Source: an uncultured Bacteroidales bacterium
Lineage (GTDB): Bacteria; Bacteroidota; Bacteroidia; Bacteroidales; P3
NCBI GenBank assembly: GCA_944320415.1
Contig: CALUHJ010000002.1
Coordinates: forward strand, 124,001 to 188,000
DNA length: 64,000 bases
Direction of reading: 5' to 3'
A model generated the notes under the pieces. It did not search any database. It had not been told where the DNA came from and saw only the letters and a program-made list of their open reading frames with translations. The position numbers were made by a program, and so were the translations under genes. Within the stretch, counting starts at the first letter, position 1. Each line of letters opens with the position of its first letter. This document shows positions 18,406-26,678 of this stretch, piece by piece.

Positions 18406-19056
18406 CTATAAACAGGTTTTATCTGTTATAATTTCCTTTTCCGATTTATTTTTATCGGATACCGAGTCTTTATTTATAAACAAAGAAAATATCAACATGA
18501 ACAAACCTATAGTAATAGCCGCATCAGAAACATTGAATATAGCATTAAAAAATTCTATATGCATACCTCCCAAAATAGGCCATGATTGTGGCAATACCGT
18601 ATCAATCAAAGGAAAATAAAACATATCTACAACCTTTCCCAAACCAAAAGAAGCATATCCTCCACCTGCTGGCAAAAACTCAGCAACTGAAAAATAAGTA
18701 CTTTCCGAAAAAACAAGTCCGTAAAAGAGCGAATCTATCACATTGCCTACCGCACCTGCAAATATCAAAGTAAAACTATAAACGACAAGTTTTTTTTCTT
18801 TCCGCTTTATTATATTCGTCAAATATAAAAATACAAACACAGAAAGAACTACTCTAAACACTGTAAGCAATATCTTACCCACATCTCCCCCAAAAGCCAT
18901 ACCAAAAGCCATACCTTCATTTTCTATGAAATGAAGACGACACCAATCTCCCAACAAATTATACTCATGGCCTAATGTGAAATTCATTTTTATCCATATC
19001 TTGAGAACTTGATCCACAAGTAAGATAAAAAACACCAATAACAAAGGCTTCTTCAT
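18406..19056 (-). CDS. lspA: Lipoprotein signal peptidase (signal peptidase II)
   Basis: 216 residues from the ATG at 19056, which has AAAGGTGAT just upstream; the frame also allows a GTG three codons earlier. It cleaves prolipoproteins before the lipidated cysteine in the inner membrane. Four membrane segments are visible. The catalytic aspartates lie in GAVGNVIDS and FNVSDAAIT. It is somewhat longer than the E. coli enzyme (about 164) because of a periplasmic insert near 125-160, usual in Bacteroidota. It follows the dksA-like stop directly and precedes the CorC-type gene. Confidence 0.96.
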   Translation of the reverse strand: MKKPLLLVFFILLVDQVLKIWIKMNFTLGHEYNLLGDWCRLHFIENEGMAFGMAFGGDVGKILLTVFRVVLSVFVFLYLTNIIKRKEKKLVVYSFTLIFAGAVGNVIDSLFYGLVFSESTYFSVAEFLPAGGGYASFGLGKVVDMFYFPLIDTVLPQSWPILGGMHIEFFNAIFNVSDAAITIGLFMLIFSLFINKDSVSDKNKSEKEIITDKTCL

Positions 19057-19061
19057 TGATA

Positions 19062-19448
19062 TCACCTTTGATTTTGTTTCAGTTTAGCTTCCAGACTAAG
19101 TGTTGCGTGAGGTACTATACGCAACCTCTCTTTCGGAATAAGTTTACCTGTTACCCGACAAATTCCATAAGTTTTATTTTCTATTCTAACCAATGCCGCT
19201 TCTAAGTCCTTAATAAACTTCTGCTGACGAGCTGCCATATTGGCATTATCCTCCTTACTGCTTACACTACTTCCCTCCTCCAATATTTTAAACGTTGGTG
19301 CAGTATCACTAGCATCATTCGCATCATTTACAAACGCTTCAGTCAGCATTGCCAAGTTCTCTTTTGCCTTTGCTAATTTCTCAAGGATAATTTCCTTAAA
19401 TTCCTGCAATTCTTCGTCAGAATAACGACTCCGTTTATTTTCGTCCAT
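19062..19448 (-). CDS. DksA/TraR-family protein with degenerate zinc finger
   Basis: 128 residues from the ATG at 19448; the frame extends three codons to a TTG. A helical hairpin (about 10-90) carries conserved acidic residues, followed by a C-terminal DksA-like motif TYGICRVTGKLIPKERL. Only one of the four zinc-finger cysteines remains. DksA proteins bind RNA polymerase through the secondary channel and work with ppGpp. The cysteine-poor form is common in Bacteroidota and I expect it to keep the fold without zinc. It sits between frr and lspA, an order seen widely in the phylum. Confidence 0.9.
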   Translation of the reverse strand: MDENKRSRYSDEELQEFKEIILEKLAKAKENLAMLTEAFVNDANDASDTAPTFKILEEGSSVSSKEDNANMAARQQKFIKDLEAALVRIENKTYGICRVTGKLIPKERLRIVPHATLSLEAKLKQNQR

Positions 19449-19486
19449 ATCAACCAATAATAACGACCAAATTATTAAAACGCACT

Positions 19487-20050
19487 TTAAATGGACATTA
19501 TCTCTTTTTCTTTAGCAGAAATAACATCATCAACTTCCTTTATACACTTGTCCGTAATATCTTGCAAACTTTTTTCCGAAGTTTTTATTTCATCCTCAGA
19601 AACTCCACTATCCTTCAATTTTTTTATTTTTTCAAGAATGTTGCGGCGAATATTTCTGATACCAACCTTTGCATTCTCCCCCTCAGCCTTAGCTTTTTTA
19701 CACAATTCTTTTCTTCTCTCTTCAGTAAGAGGAGGCAATATAATCCTAACTACATCTGACTCCAATTTAGGCTGAAAACCCAAATTTGCAGCTTGTATAG
19801 CCTTGTCAATAGAATGTAATACAGATTTATCCCACGGCTGTACAACTATTTGCTTAGCATCAGGAGTACTAATATTGCCCAAGTTCTCTATTGGAGTAAG
19901 AGTTCCATAATAATCCACCTTTACTCCTCCAAGCATTGCAGGAGATGCTTTTCCCGCACGCAATTTACCCAATTCTTTTTCCAAATAAGCTACAGCTTCC
20001 ATCATAGTAGCTTCAACTTCACTCAATAATTTTTTCGTCTCTTCGCTCAT
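19487..20050 (-). CDS. frr: Ribosome recycling factor
   Basis: 187 residues, full length. With EF-G it splits the post-termination ribosome. Family landmarks are LGKLRAGKASPAMLGGVKVDYYGT near the N-terminus, PWDKSVLHSIDKAI, and VRIILPPLTEERRKELCKKAK. Domain order (three-helix bundle interrupted by a beta domain at about 32-105) is normal. In many bacteria frr follows pyrH; here pyrH is 2.8 kb away on the other strand. It lies 10 nt after the upstream lipoprotein gene. Confidence 0.98.
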   Translation of the reverse strand: MSEETKKLLSEVEATMMEAVAYLEKELGKLRAGKASPAMLGGVKVDYYGTLTPIENLGNISTPDAKQIVVQPWDKSVLHSIDKAIQAANLGFQPKLESDVVRIILPPLTEERRKELCKKAKAEGENAKVGIRNIRRNILEKIKKLKDSGVSEDEIKTSEKSLQDITDKCIKEVDDVISAKEKEIMSI

Positions 20051-20060
20051 AATTTAGAAT

Positions 20061-20474
20061 CTATATTCTTACAGCTGTCCTTTCATAGGACAACTTCTTA
20101 TCTTCCAACGTAATATCAAAATCAAAAAATATTTCATTATCCGTTTTCAATTCTGCATTCCCTTCCAAATAATAACTACCTCCTACCATTTGAGAAAAGT
20201 CTGCCTTTCTATCATAAACCTTGGCTTCTATGGAAATCGATGAATTCATGCCAAACAATTCTCCACTTATAATGATGTAATCACTATCAGAAGGTTTGAC
20301 CCGTATCGTTCCATTATGAGATTTTACAATAGATTTTGATGGAAAAACTATATCCTCTGTAATAACCCAATTACCAACCCAATCCGAGGAAGTTAAAGTT
20401 TCATTCTCAGGTTCACAAGAAACAATCAAGATAGAACAAACGACCAAAACCAATACCTTAAACCTTTCTCTCAT
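20061..20474 (-). CDS. Small lipoprotein, unknown function
   Basis: 137 residues with a lipoprotein signal: lipobox LIVSC, Cys20. The mature part (about 117 residues) is rich in alternating hydrophobic and polar residues and begins GNWVITEDIVFPS. This pattern is like small beta-barrel or lipocalin-like domains, but I cannot assign a family. It is the first gene of the operon lipoprotein-frr-dksA-like-lspA-corC and has a full promoter at 20501-20533. That the same operon encodes LspA, which would process it, may be chance. Confidence 0.8.
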   Translation of the reverse strand: MRERFKVLVLVVCSILIVSCEPENETLTSSDWVGNWVITEDIVFPSKSIVKSHNGTIRVKPSDSDYIIISGELFGMNSSISIEAKVYDRKADFSQMVGGSYYLEGNAELKTDNEIFFDFDITLEDKKLSYERTAVRI

Positions 20475-20500
20475 AATAGACTATGATAACAATACTTCTG

Positions 20501-20533
20501 CAAAGATACACATTTGTGCTAATAACTCGCAAA
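20501..20533 (-). promoter_or_regulatory. Promoter of the lipoprotein-frr-lspA operon (TTTG-21-TATCTTTG)
   Basis: The -33 TTTG (20530-20533) and -7 TATCTTTG (20501-20508) are 21 bp apart. It is divergent from the pssA promoter box at 20572-20579. Confidence 0.75.
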
Positions 20534-20571
20534 AAACTATCTTTTTTTTCCTTTATTTGACAAGAAATGAG

Positions 20572-20579
20572 TAATTTTG
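20572..20579 (+). promoter_or_regulatory. -7 promoter box of the pssA operon (TAATTTTG)
   Basis: It matches TAnnTTTG, 20 nt before the pssA ATG. A TTTG lies only 12 bp upstream, and none lies at standard spacing. A short AACC/GGTT hairpin sits in the leader. Confidence 0.5.
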
Positions 20580-20599
20580 AAACCTGAAAAAAGGTTAAT

Positions 20600-21349
20600 A
20601 TGATACGAAAGCAAATTCCTAACGGTGTAACTCTCTGCAATTTATTATGTGGTATATTGTCAATATATACTCTGTATAATTGCGAAGAAGGTATATTATT
20701 AGCACCGTTGTTTATACTATTGGGAGTTGTTTTTGATTTTTTCGATGGATTGGTAGCGAGACTGTTGAAAGTATCATCTGCAATAGGAAAAGAATTGGAT
20801 TCTCTTGCCGATATAGTAAGTTTTGGAATTGCACCTTCACTTATAGTCGTTTCCATTCTTCAATCTCAAAGCTCAACCATAGGAATCATAACATTTCTTC
20901 CTTTGCTCATGGCTTTAATGTCCGCTTACAGATTGGCGAAATTTAATTTGGATAAAAGACAAATTGAAAATTTTATAGGGCTTCCGACTCCTGCCAATGC
21001 CTTATTATGGATTTCATTACCGATAATCAACTACACGGCTAATAACGATATAACATTGTGGGGGCTGAGCATGGAACACCTTTATTCCAATATAAACAGT
21101 ATATTGTCAAACCCTATATTTCTCATTATCGGTTCTTTTATTACATCGTTTCTACTCGTTTCAGAAATCCCTATGTTCTCTCTTAAATTCAAAAATTTGA
21201 AATGGGGAAACAATAAAATAAGATTTATTTTCCTTGCAATCTCATTAATTCTTATACTTCTCATCAACATTTTTGCAATTCCGTTTGTAATCCTTTTGTA
21301 TATAATCATTTCTTTAACAACAAACATACTTAACAATCATGAAATTTAA
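20600..21349 (+). CDS. pssA: CDP-diacylglycerol--serine O-phosphatidyltransferase
   Basis: 249 residues with about seven or eight membrane helices. The CDP-alcohol phosphotransferase motif DG-x2-AR-x8-G-x3-D-x3-D is complete in the stretch beginning DGLVAR at about residue 49. It makes phosphatidylserine, the precursor of phosphatidylethanolamine. NGVTLCNLLCGILSI at the N-terminus is typical of the Bacteroidota/Bacillus membrane type. It begins a plus-strand operon and overlaps purS by 11 nt. Confidence 0.95.
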   Translation: MIRKQIPNGVTLCNLLCGILSIYTLYNCEEGILLAPLFILLGVVFDFFDGLVARLLKVSSAIGKELDSLADIVSFGIAPSLIVVSILQSQSSTIGIITFLPLLMALMSAYRLAKFNLDKRQIENFIGLPTPANALLWISLPIINYTANNDITLWGLSMEHLYSNINSILSNPIFLIIGSFITSFLLVSEIPMFSLKFKNLKWGNNKIRFIFLAISLILILLINIFAIPFVILLYIIISLTTNILNNHEI

Positions 21350-21590
21350 TGCAGAAATCAACATAATGCCTTTAAAGGCATTATTGGACCCTCAAGGAAA
21401 GGCCGTAACATCTTCAATGCAAAGCATTGGCTTGGGCGTCATTTCCAATGTCAGAATAGGCAAACATATAACATTGGAAATAGAGGCCGCCGATGAAAAT
21501 GAGGCCACTATAAAAATAGAAAAAGCGTGTAAAGAATTGTTATACAATCCAATAATGGAGAGTTATTCGTTTACGCTAAAAAAGGAATAG
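21339..21590 (+). CDS. purS: Phosphoribosylformylglycinamidine synthase subunit PurS
   Basis: 83 residues. The PurS fold is recognisable from KALLDPQGKAVTSSMQSIG, VSNVRIGKHI-like and ACKELLYNPIMESYSF. PurS joins PurQ and the small PurL in the three-part FGAM synthase of purine synthesis. Neither partner is in this window; the gene overlaps pssA and precedes queA. In organisms with the single-chain large PurL, PurS is not needed, so its presence implies the split form in this genome or a leftover gene. Confidence 0.93.
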   Translation: MKFNAEINIMPLKALLDPQGKAVTSSMQSIGLGVISNVRIGKHITLEIEAADENEATIKIEKACKELLYNPIMESYSFTLKKE

Positions 21591-21593
21591 ATC

Positions 21594-22829
21594 GTGCAAA
21601 AGAACCTTAATATAGATATCAGAGAATTCGATTATCCTTTACAAGACGAAAACATTGCAAAATTCCCTTTAAAAAATAGAGATGAAGCTAAACTTTTAAG
21701 ACTGACCGAAGAGGGTAAATTGGCCGAAAATTATTTCTATGAATTGCCTGAATTACTTGACAATGACACTTTGTTGGTTTTGAATGACACAAAAGTTGTT
21801 TATGCACGTATTCTTTTTAAGAAAGATAGCGGTTCAACAATAGAAATATTTTGTTTGGAGCCAATGTTACCCTCCGATATACAATTGTCATTTGAACAAA
21901 AGCAAACATGTGAATGGAAATGTTTCGTAGGGAACAATAAACGATGGAAATCTGATACTATTTCAAAAAAAATTATAATAGAAGACAAGGAAATCATACT
22001 GAGTGCGGAAAGAAAAAGGAATTATGATGATTCATGGATTGTCTCTTTCAGTTGGACCGGAGAGGTTACCTTCAGCGAAATTTTGGATAAAGCAGGTGAA
22101 GTGCCTTTGCCTCCTTATCTGAAAAGGAATGCATCTGAACAAGACAAAACGGATTATCAAACGGTTTATGCACATTATGAAGGTTCTGTGGCAGCTCCTA
22201 CCGCAGGATTGCATTTTACGAAAAAAACATTTGATGATATAAGTCAAAGGGGAATAGATACTTGTTTTGTTACACTTCATGTAGGTGCAGGTACATTCAA
22301 GCCAGTCAAAGAAAACAATGTACTTGATCATGTAATGCATACCGAAAGGATAAGCATAAAGCAAGATACCATAGAAAAACTATTAAATTACAGTGACAAG
22401 AAAATAATATGTGTTGGAACCACCTCGGTTCGTACAATAGAAAGTTTATATTGGTACGGATTAGACTTGATAACAAATGAAGTCTCTCCATCAGAGTACA
22501 TGAACATTTCTCAATGGGAGCCATATAAAAATACATCATCTTCCGTTTCAAGAAAAGATGCTTTAACCGCAATACTGGAAGCAATGGATAAAAACAAGAC
22601 AGATTGCCTAACGGGGCAAACTCAACTAATGATAATTCCTTCATATGAATATAAAATGACGGATGGAATGATAACGAATTTCCATCAACCCAAAAGTACA
22701 CTGCTATTGCTTGTTTCAGCAATGATAGGAGATCAATGGAAAAAAGTTTATAACTTTGCCCTATCACACAAATACAGATTTTTATCGTTTGGGGATGCAT
22801 GCATGTTCTCAAAAAGAGAGACAAAATAA
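21594..22829 (+). CDS. queA: S-adenosylmethionine:tRNA ribosyltransferase-isomerase
   Basis: 411 residues from a GTG start at 21594, with AAAGGAA 7-8 nt upstream and no nearby ATG. It moves the ribosyl part of SAM to preQ1 at wobble position 34 to make epoxyqueuosine. Family stretches are FPLKNRDEAKLL near the N-terminus, VPLPPYLKRNA, YQTVYAHYEGSVAAPTAGLHFT, and the C-terminal TNFHQPKSTLLLLVSAMIG. A central beta insert (about 85-150) gives a length above the E. coli 356, as usual in Bacteroidota. It is 3 nt after purS. Confidence 0.96.
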   Translation: MQKNLNIDIREFDYPLQDENIAKFPLKNRDEAKLLRLTEEGKLAENYFYELPELLDNDTLLVLNDTKVVYARILFKKDSGSTIEIFCLEPMLPSDIQLSFEQKQTCEWKCFVGNNKRWKSDTISKKIIIEDKEIILSAERKRNYDDSWIVSFSWTGEVTFSEILDKAGEVPLPPYLKRNASEQDKTDYQTVYAHYEGSVAAPTAGLHFTKKTFDDISQRGIDTCFVTLHVGAGTFKPVKENNVLDHVMHTERISIKQDTIEKLLNYSDKKIICVGTTSVRTIESLYWYGLDLITNEVSPSEYMNISQWEPYKNTSSSVSRKDALTAILEAMDKNKTDCLTGQTQLMIIPSYEYKMTDGMITNFHQPKSTLLLLVSAMIGDQWKKVYNFALSHKYRFLSFGDACMFSKRETK

Positions 22830-22849
22830 CATTGCAACATTGAATTGAT

Positions 22850-23584
22850 ATGAAATACAAAAAGATTTTATTGAAACTGAGTGGAGAATCTCTTATGGGA
22901 GATCAAGAATATGGAATAAGCCCTCATATATTAGAACAATATGTAAATGATATAAAGCAAGTCAAAGAAAAAGGTGTTGAAATTGCTATTGTTATAGGTG
23001 GTGGCAACATATTCAGGGGTTTGCAGGGTGCAGCCAAAGGCATGGATAGAATACAAGGTGATTATATGGGTATGTTGGCGACCATAATAAACAGCATGGC
23101 TCTTCAAGCAGAACTGGAAAAACAAGGTATTGCGACAGAACTTTTTTCCGGTCTTGAAATAGAACCTATATGTAAAGCCTGTTCTGGAAGAAGAATCCAA
23201 GAGTCATCCAAAAAAGGCAAAGTAGTGATAATAGGAGGTGGTACGGGGAATCCATTTTTCACAACAGACACGGCATCAGCATTAAGAGCAATAGAAATGC
23301 GAGCTGATATAATATTGAAAGGAACCAGAGTTGACGGTGTATATACTTCGGACCCGGAGAAGAATCCTAATGCAAAAAAATATGACATCCTAAACTATGA
23401 TGAAGCCTTGACAAAAAAACTGAAAATAATGGATCTTACTGCATTTGCATTATGTCAGGAGAACAATATGCCAATATATGTATTTGACATGAACAAGAAA
23501 GGCAACCTATTAAAAGTTGTCAATGGAGAACCTATTGGAACAATAATTTGTGCACAAGATCATATAGAAAACGAAAAACAATAA
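22850..23584 (+). CDS. pyrH: Uridylate kinase
   Basis: 244 residues of the amino acid kinase family. It phosphorylates UMP to UDP as a hexamer, activated by GTP and inhibited by UTP. Landmarks are KILLKLSGESLMG at the N-terminus, IGGGNIFRG, GGTGNPFFTTDTASALRA, and LDLTAF-like MDLTAFALCQENN. It is 20 nt after queA and 11 nt before the C69 peptidase gene. Unlike the usual arrangement, frr does not follow. Confidence 0.97.
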   Translation: MKYKKILLKLSGESLMGDQEYGISPHILEQYVNDIKQVKEKGVEIAIVIGGGNIFRGLQGAAKGMDRIQGDYMGMLATIINSMALQAELEKQGIATELFSGLEIEPICKACSGRRIQESSKKGKVVIIGGGTGNPFFTTDTASALRAIEMRADIILKGTRVDGVYTSDPEKNPNAKKYDILNYDEALTKKLKIMDLTAFALCQENNMPIYVFDMNKKGNLLKVVNGEPIGTIICAQDHIENEKQ

Positions 23585-23595
23585 AATAGAACAGT

Positions 23596-25344
23596 ATGAA
23601 TAAAAAAATCACAATCGCTGCACTAATAGCAGCCATGTTTGGATTGGTAACAACTTCATATGCTTGTACCAGTTTCTTAGTAACAAAAGGAGCATCAAAA
23701 GATGGTTCCACGATGATAACATACGCAGCAGACTCACATACTCTTTATGGAGAACTGTATTATAACAGAGCTGCTCAATATCAGGCAGGAACAATGATAC
23801 AGATTATTGATTGGGATAGTGGGAAACCGTTAATCAAAATCCCTCAAGTTGCAAATACATATACGACTGTAGGAAATATGAATCAATGGGGACTAACAAT
23901 ATCTGAAACCACTTATGGAGGAAGAAGTGAACTAGTTGACACAACCGGAGGAATAGATTATGGTAGCATAATATATCTAACATTACAAAGAGCAAAAAAT
24001 GCAAGAGAAGCCATTAAACAAATTGCCGAATTTGTTGAGACTTATGGTTACGCTTCATCAGGAGAAAGTTTTTCGATAGCAGACGAAAACGAAGTATGGA
24101 TTATGGAATTGATAGGTAAAGGTGCTCCGGTTTATAACAAAAAAGGAAAGATAGACAAAAGATGGACGAAGGGTGCTGTATGGGTTGCTATGAGAGTCCC
24201 TGACGGTTATATCTGTGGACACGCAAATCATGCAAGGATAACAACTTTCCCTTTGGAACAAAAAAAGAGCTACAAATCAATCTCTTCAAAAAACATAAAG
24301 GAAATCTTTCGTCCTGAAGTAGAAGTAGTTTATGCCGAAGATGTAATAACTTTTGCAAGATTGAAAAACTATTTCAACGGAGAAGACAAGGATTTTTCTT
24401 TCAGCGATACTTATGCCCCACTTAATTTTTCAGCTGCAAGAGGTTGTGAAGCGAGAGTTTACGCTGCATTTCTAAGATGTAACAAATCAATGATAAAGTA
24501 TCAAGATTACGCAATGGGATATGATTTAAAACCTGAAAGTCGCATGCCTTTATGGATCAAACCAGATAACAAATTAAGTGTAAAGGATGTAATGGAACTT
24601 ATGCGTGACCACTACGAAGGTACACCAATGGATATGTCTAAAGATTTAGGAGCTGGACCTTTTGCATGTCCTTATCGTTGGAGACCTATGGATTTCGAAG
24701 TAGACGGACAAAAATACATACACGAACGCGCTACTTCAACACAACAGACAGGCTTTTCCTTCGTTGCTCAATCACGTTCATGGATGCCAAATCCAGCGAA
24801 AGGTATATTGTGGTTCGGTGTAGATGATACTTATTCCACTGTTTACGTTCCCATGTATTGTTCAATAAATGAAGTACCAGAATGCTTTGCAGAGGGTAAC
24901 GGAAACATGACAACTTATTCTGAAACTTCTGCCTTCTGGTTGTTCAATGCAGTGTCCAACATGGCTTATTCGAGATATTCCGACATGATACAAGACATAA
25001 GAAAAGAACAAAGCAAACTTGAAGAAACGTTTTTAAAAGAATCGAAAGCCTTAGATGAAAAGATACTGAAAACAAAAGACGAAGCAGAAATAAAAAATAT
25101 AATTACAAGATTTTCGAATGAAAAAGCACAACAAACTATGAAAGCATGGAAAAGTCTAAGCCAATTCCTTCTTGTAAAATATATTGACGGTAATATCAAA
25201 AAAGAACAAAATGGCATATTCGAAGAAAGCCCTTACAGAAAAGGACAATGTGTTTTCCCTGAACAACCAGAATATCCAAAACAATGGTATAAGATGATCG
25301 TCAATGATAACGGTAAAACTCTAAAAGTTCCGAGCGAACAATAA
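23596..25344 (+). CDS. Secreted C69-family dipeptidase
   Basis: 582 residues. A signal peptide ends SYA at 21-23, so cleavage would expose Cys24 (CTSFLVTKGAS), the N-terminal nucleophile of this Ntn-hydrolase family. Signal peptidase, rather than autoproteolysis of a propeptide, could thus mature the enzyme. Family stretches are DGSTMITYAADSH, NQWGLTISETTYGG and GESFSIADENEVWIMELIG. It should cleave dipeptides in the periplasm or outside. It is the last gene of the pssA operon, followed by a 30-bp palindromic terminator. Confidence 0.93.
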   Translation: MNKKITIAALIAAMFGLVTTSYACTSFLVTKGASKDGSTMITYAADSHTLYGELYYNRAAQYQAGTMIQIIDWDSGKPLIKIPQVANTYTTVGNMNQWGLTISETTYGGRSELVDTTGGIDYGSIIYLTLQRAKNAREAIKQIAEFVETYGYASSGESFSIADENEVWIMELIGKGAPVYNKKGKIDKRWTKGAVWVAMRVPDGYICGHANHARITTFPLEQKKSYKSISSKNIKEIFRPEVEVVYAEDVITFARLKNYFNGEDKDFSFSDTYAPLNFSAARGCEARVYAAFLRCNKSMIKYQDYAMGYDLKPESRMPLWIKPDNKLSVKDVMELMRDHYEGTPMDMSKDLGAGPFACPYRWRPMDFEVDGQKYIHERATSTQQTGFSFVAQSRSWMPNPAKGILWFGVDDTYSTVYVPMYCSINEVPECFAEGNGNMTTYSETSAFWLFNAVSNMAYSRYSDMIQDIRKEQSKLEETFLKESKALDEKILKTKDEAEIKNIITRFSNEKAQQTMKAWKSLSQFLLVKYIDGNIKKEQNGIFEESPYRKGQCVFPEQPEYPKQWYKMIVNDNGKTLKVPSEQ

Positions 25345-25360
25345 ATCAAATCATTAAAAA

Positions 25361-25390
25361 CAAAAAGTACGATAGCTATCGTACTTTTTG
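25361..25390 (+). terminator. Perfect 30-bp palindromic terminator
   Basis: The two 15-base arms meet without a loop around AGCT at the centre (GATAGCTATC), and the right arm ends in a T run continuing to about 25396. It separates the C69 gene from the RND pump operon. Both strands end in T-rich tracts, so it can act in either direction. Confidence 0.85.
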
Positions 25391-25436
25391 TTTTTATACA
25401 TTTTATCTCAGAAAAAAAGAATAACTATATACAAAT

Positions 25437-26672
25437 ATGAAAAAAAATACGTTTACAGAAAAACATATTGTAGAACAAATGAAATTAGTGAGCAAAAAGA
25501 TTCTATTCTTTTTTTCAAAACTTGTAAATCATATAAAGGCCAATAAAAACAGTAAATGGATATTAATCATCCTTTCCGTATTAATAATAGTACTAATTTT
25601 GGTATGGTTGTTCAAACAGAAAGAAAAAAATATCGTATATCCAGTAGTTCAAACAGAAAAAGTAAAGGCCGAGGATGTTGAAATATATGGTAACTATGTC
25701 GGTAGAATCAGGGCTCAGCAATTTGTAGAAATAAGGGCAAGAGTTGAGGGATACCTTGAACAAATGTTATTTGAAGAAGGAACTTACGTAGGAAAAGGTC
25801 AAACATTGTTCATTATAGATCCCAAACTATACAAAGCCAGGGTTGACAAGGCAAAGGCACAATTGAACAAAGACAAAGCCAATGCCGTAAAAGCGGAAAG
25901 AGATTTAGGCAGAATAAGACCTTTGTATGAACAAAATGCCGCAAGCAAACTGGATCTTGACAATGCAATTGCTTCTTATGAAAGTGCTCAAGCAGAAGTA
26001 GCAATGAGTGAAGCAGATCTGACACAAGCAGAAATGGCTTTAGGTTATACAACGGTATGCTCTCCAATTTCTGGATATATAAGTGAAAGATATGTGGACA
26101 TAGGAACACTTGTTGGACCAAGTGGCAAATCTCTTTTGGCAACAATTGTTAAAAGTGATACAGTAAGAGTTGATTTCAGCATGACGGATCTTGATTACCT
26201 TAAAAGCAAATCAAGAAATATTAATATAGGACAAAAAGACAGTACAAGAAAATGGGATCCTTACATAACCATAACTCTCCCCGACAATTCACAATATCCA
26301 TTAAAAGGGTTGGTTGATTTCGCAGATCCTCAGGTTGATCCTAAAACCGGAACATTCTCCGTAAGAGCTGAGATGCCTAACCCTAACCATATTCTTTTAC
26401 CTGGACAATTCACAAAAGTTAGGCTTTTACTTGATGTAAGGGAAAATGCAATAATGGTTCCTACCAAAGCCATAATAATAGAGAAGGGCGGTGCATATGT
26501 ATTTATCATACGCTCAGATAATGTAGCTGAGAAACGATTCATAGAAGTTGGGCCTGAAGTTGGCAACAAAACCGTAGTGGAAAGAGGATTATCTTCAAAA
26601 GAACAAATAGTAGTTGAAGGATTACATAAATTGAACCATGGTCAAAAAGTAACTGTCGTCAACAAAAAATAA
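25437..26672 (+). CDS. RND efflux periplasmic adaptor (AcrA/MexA type)
   Basis: 411 residues. Here the protein is anchored by a membrane helix at about 42-59, not by a lipid, after a basic N-terminal region of about 40 residues. The lipoyl-like half motifs (VEIRARVEGYLEQM, MALGYTTVCSPISGYIS), a coiled-coil hairpin with repeated Ala/Glu/Lys at about 135-195, and beta-barrel and membrane-proximal domains are in family order. It links the inner-membrane pump to the outer-membrane channel. First gene of a three-part pump operon, 7 nt before the pump gene; no adjacent regulator. Confidence 0.94.
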   Translation: MKKNTFTEKHIVEQMKLVSKKILFFFSKLVNHIKANKNSKWILIILSVLIIVLILVWLFKQKEKNIVYPVVQTEKVKAEDVEIYGNYVGRIRAQQFVEIRARVEGYLEQMLFEEGTYVGKGQTLFIIDPKLYKARVDKAKAQLNKDKANAVKAERDLGRIRPLYEQNAASKLDLDNAIASYESAQAEVAMSEADLTQAEMALGYTTVCSPISGYISERYVDIGTLVGPSGKSLLATIVKSDTVRVDFSMTDLDYLKSKSRNINIGQKDSTRKWDPYITITLPDNSQYPLKGLVDFADPQVDPKTGTFSVRAEMPNPNHILLPGQFTKVRLLLDVRENAIMVPTKAIIIEKGGAYVFIIRSDNVAEKRFIEVGPEVGNKTVVERGLSSKEQIVVEGLHKLNHGQKVTVVNKK

Positions 26673-26678
26673 TAATCA

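Noticed and set aside
21594..21596. queA as a truncated gene because it lacks an ATG start
   Set aside because: A GTG with a good ribosome site gives the full family N-terminus.
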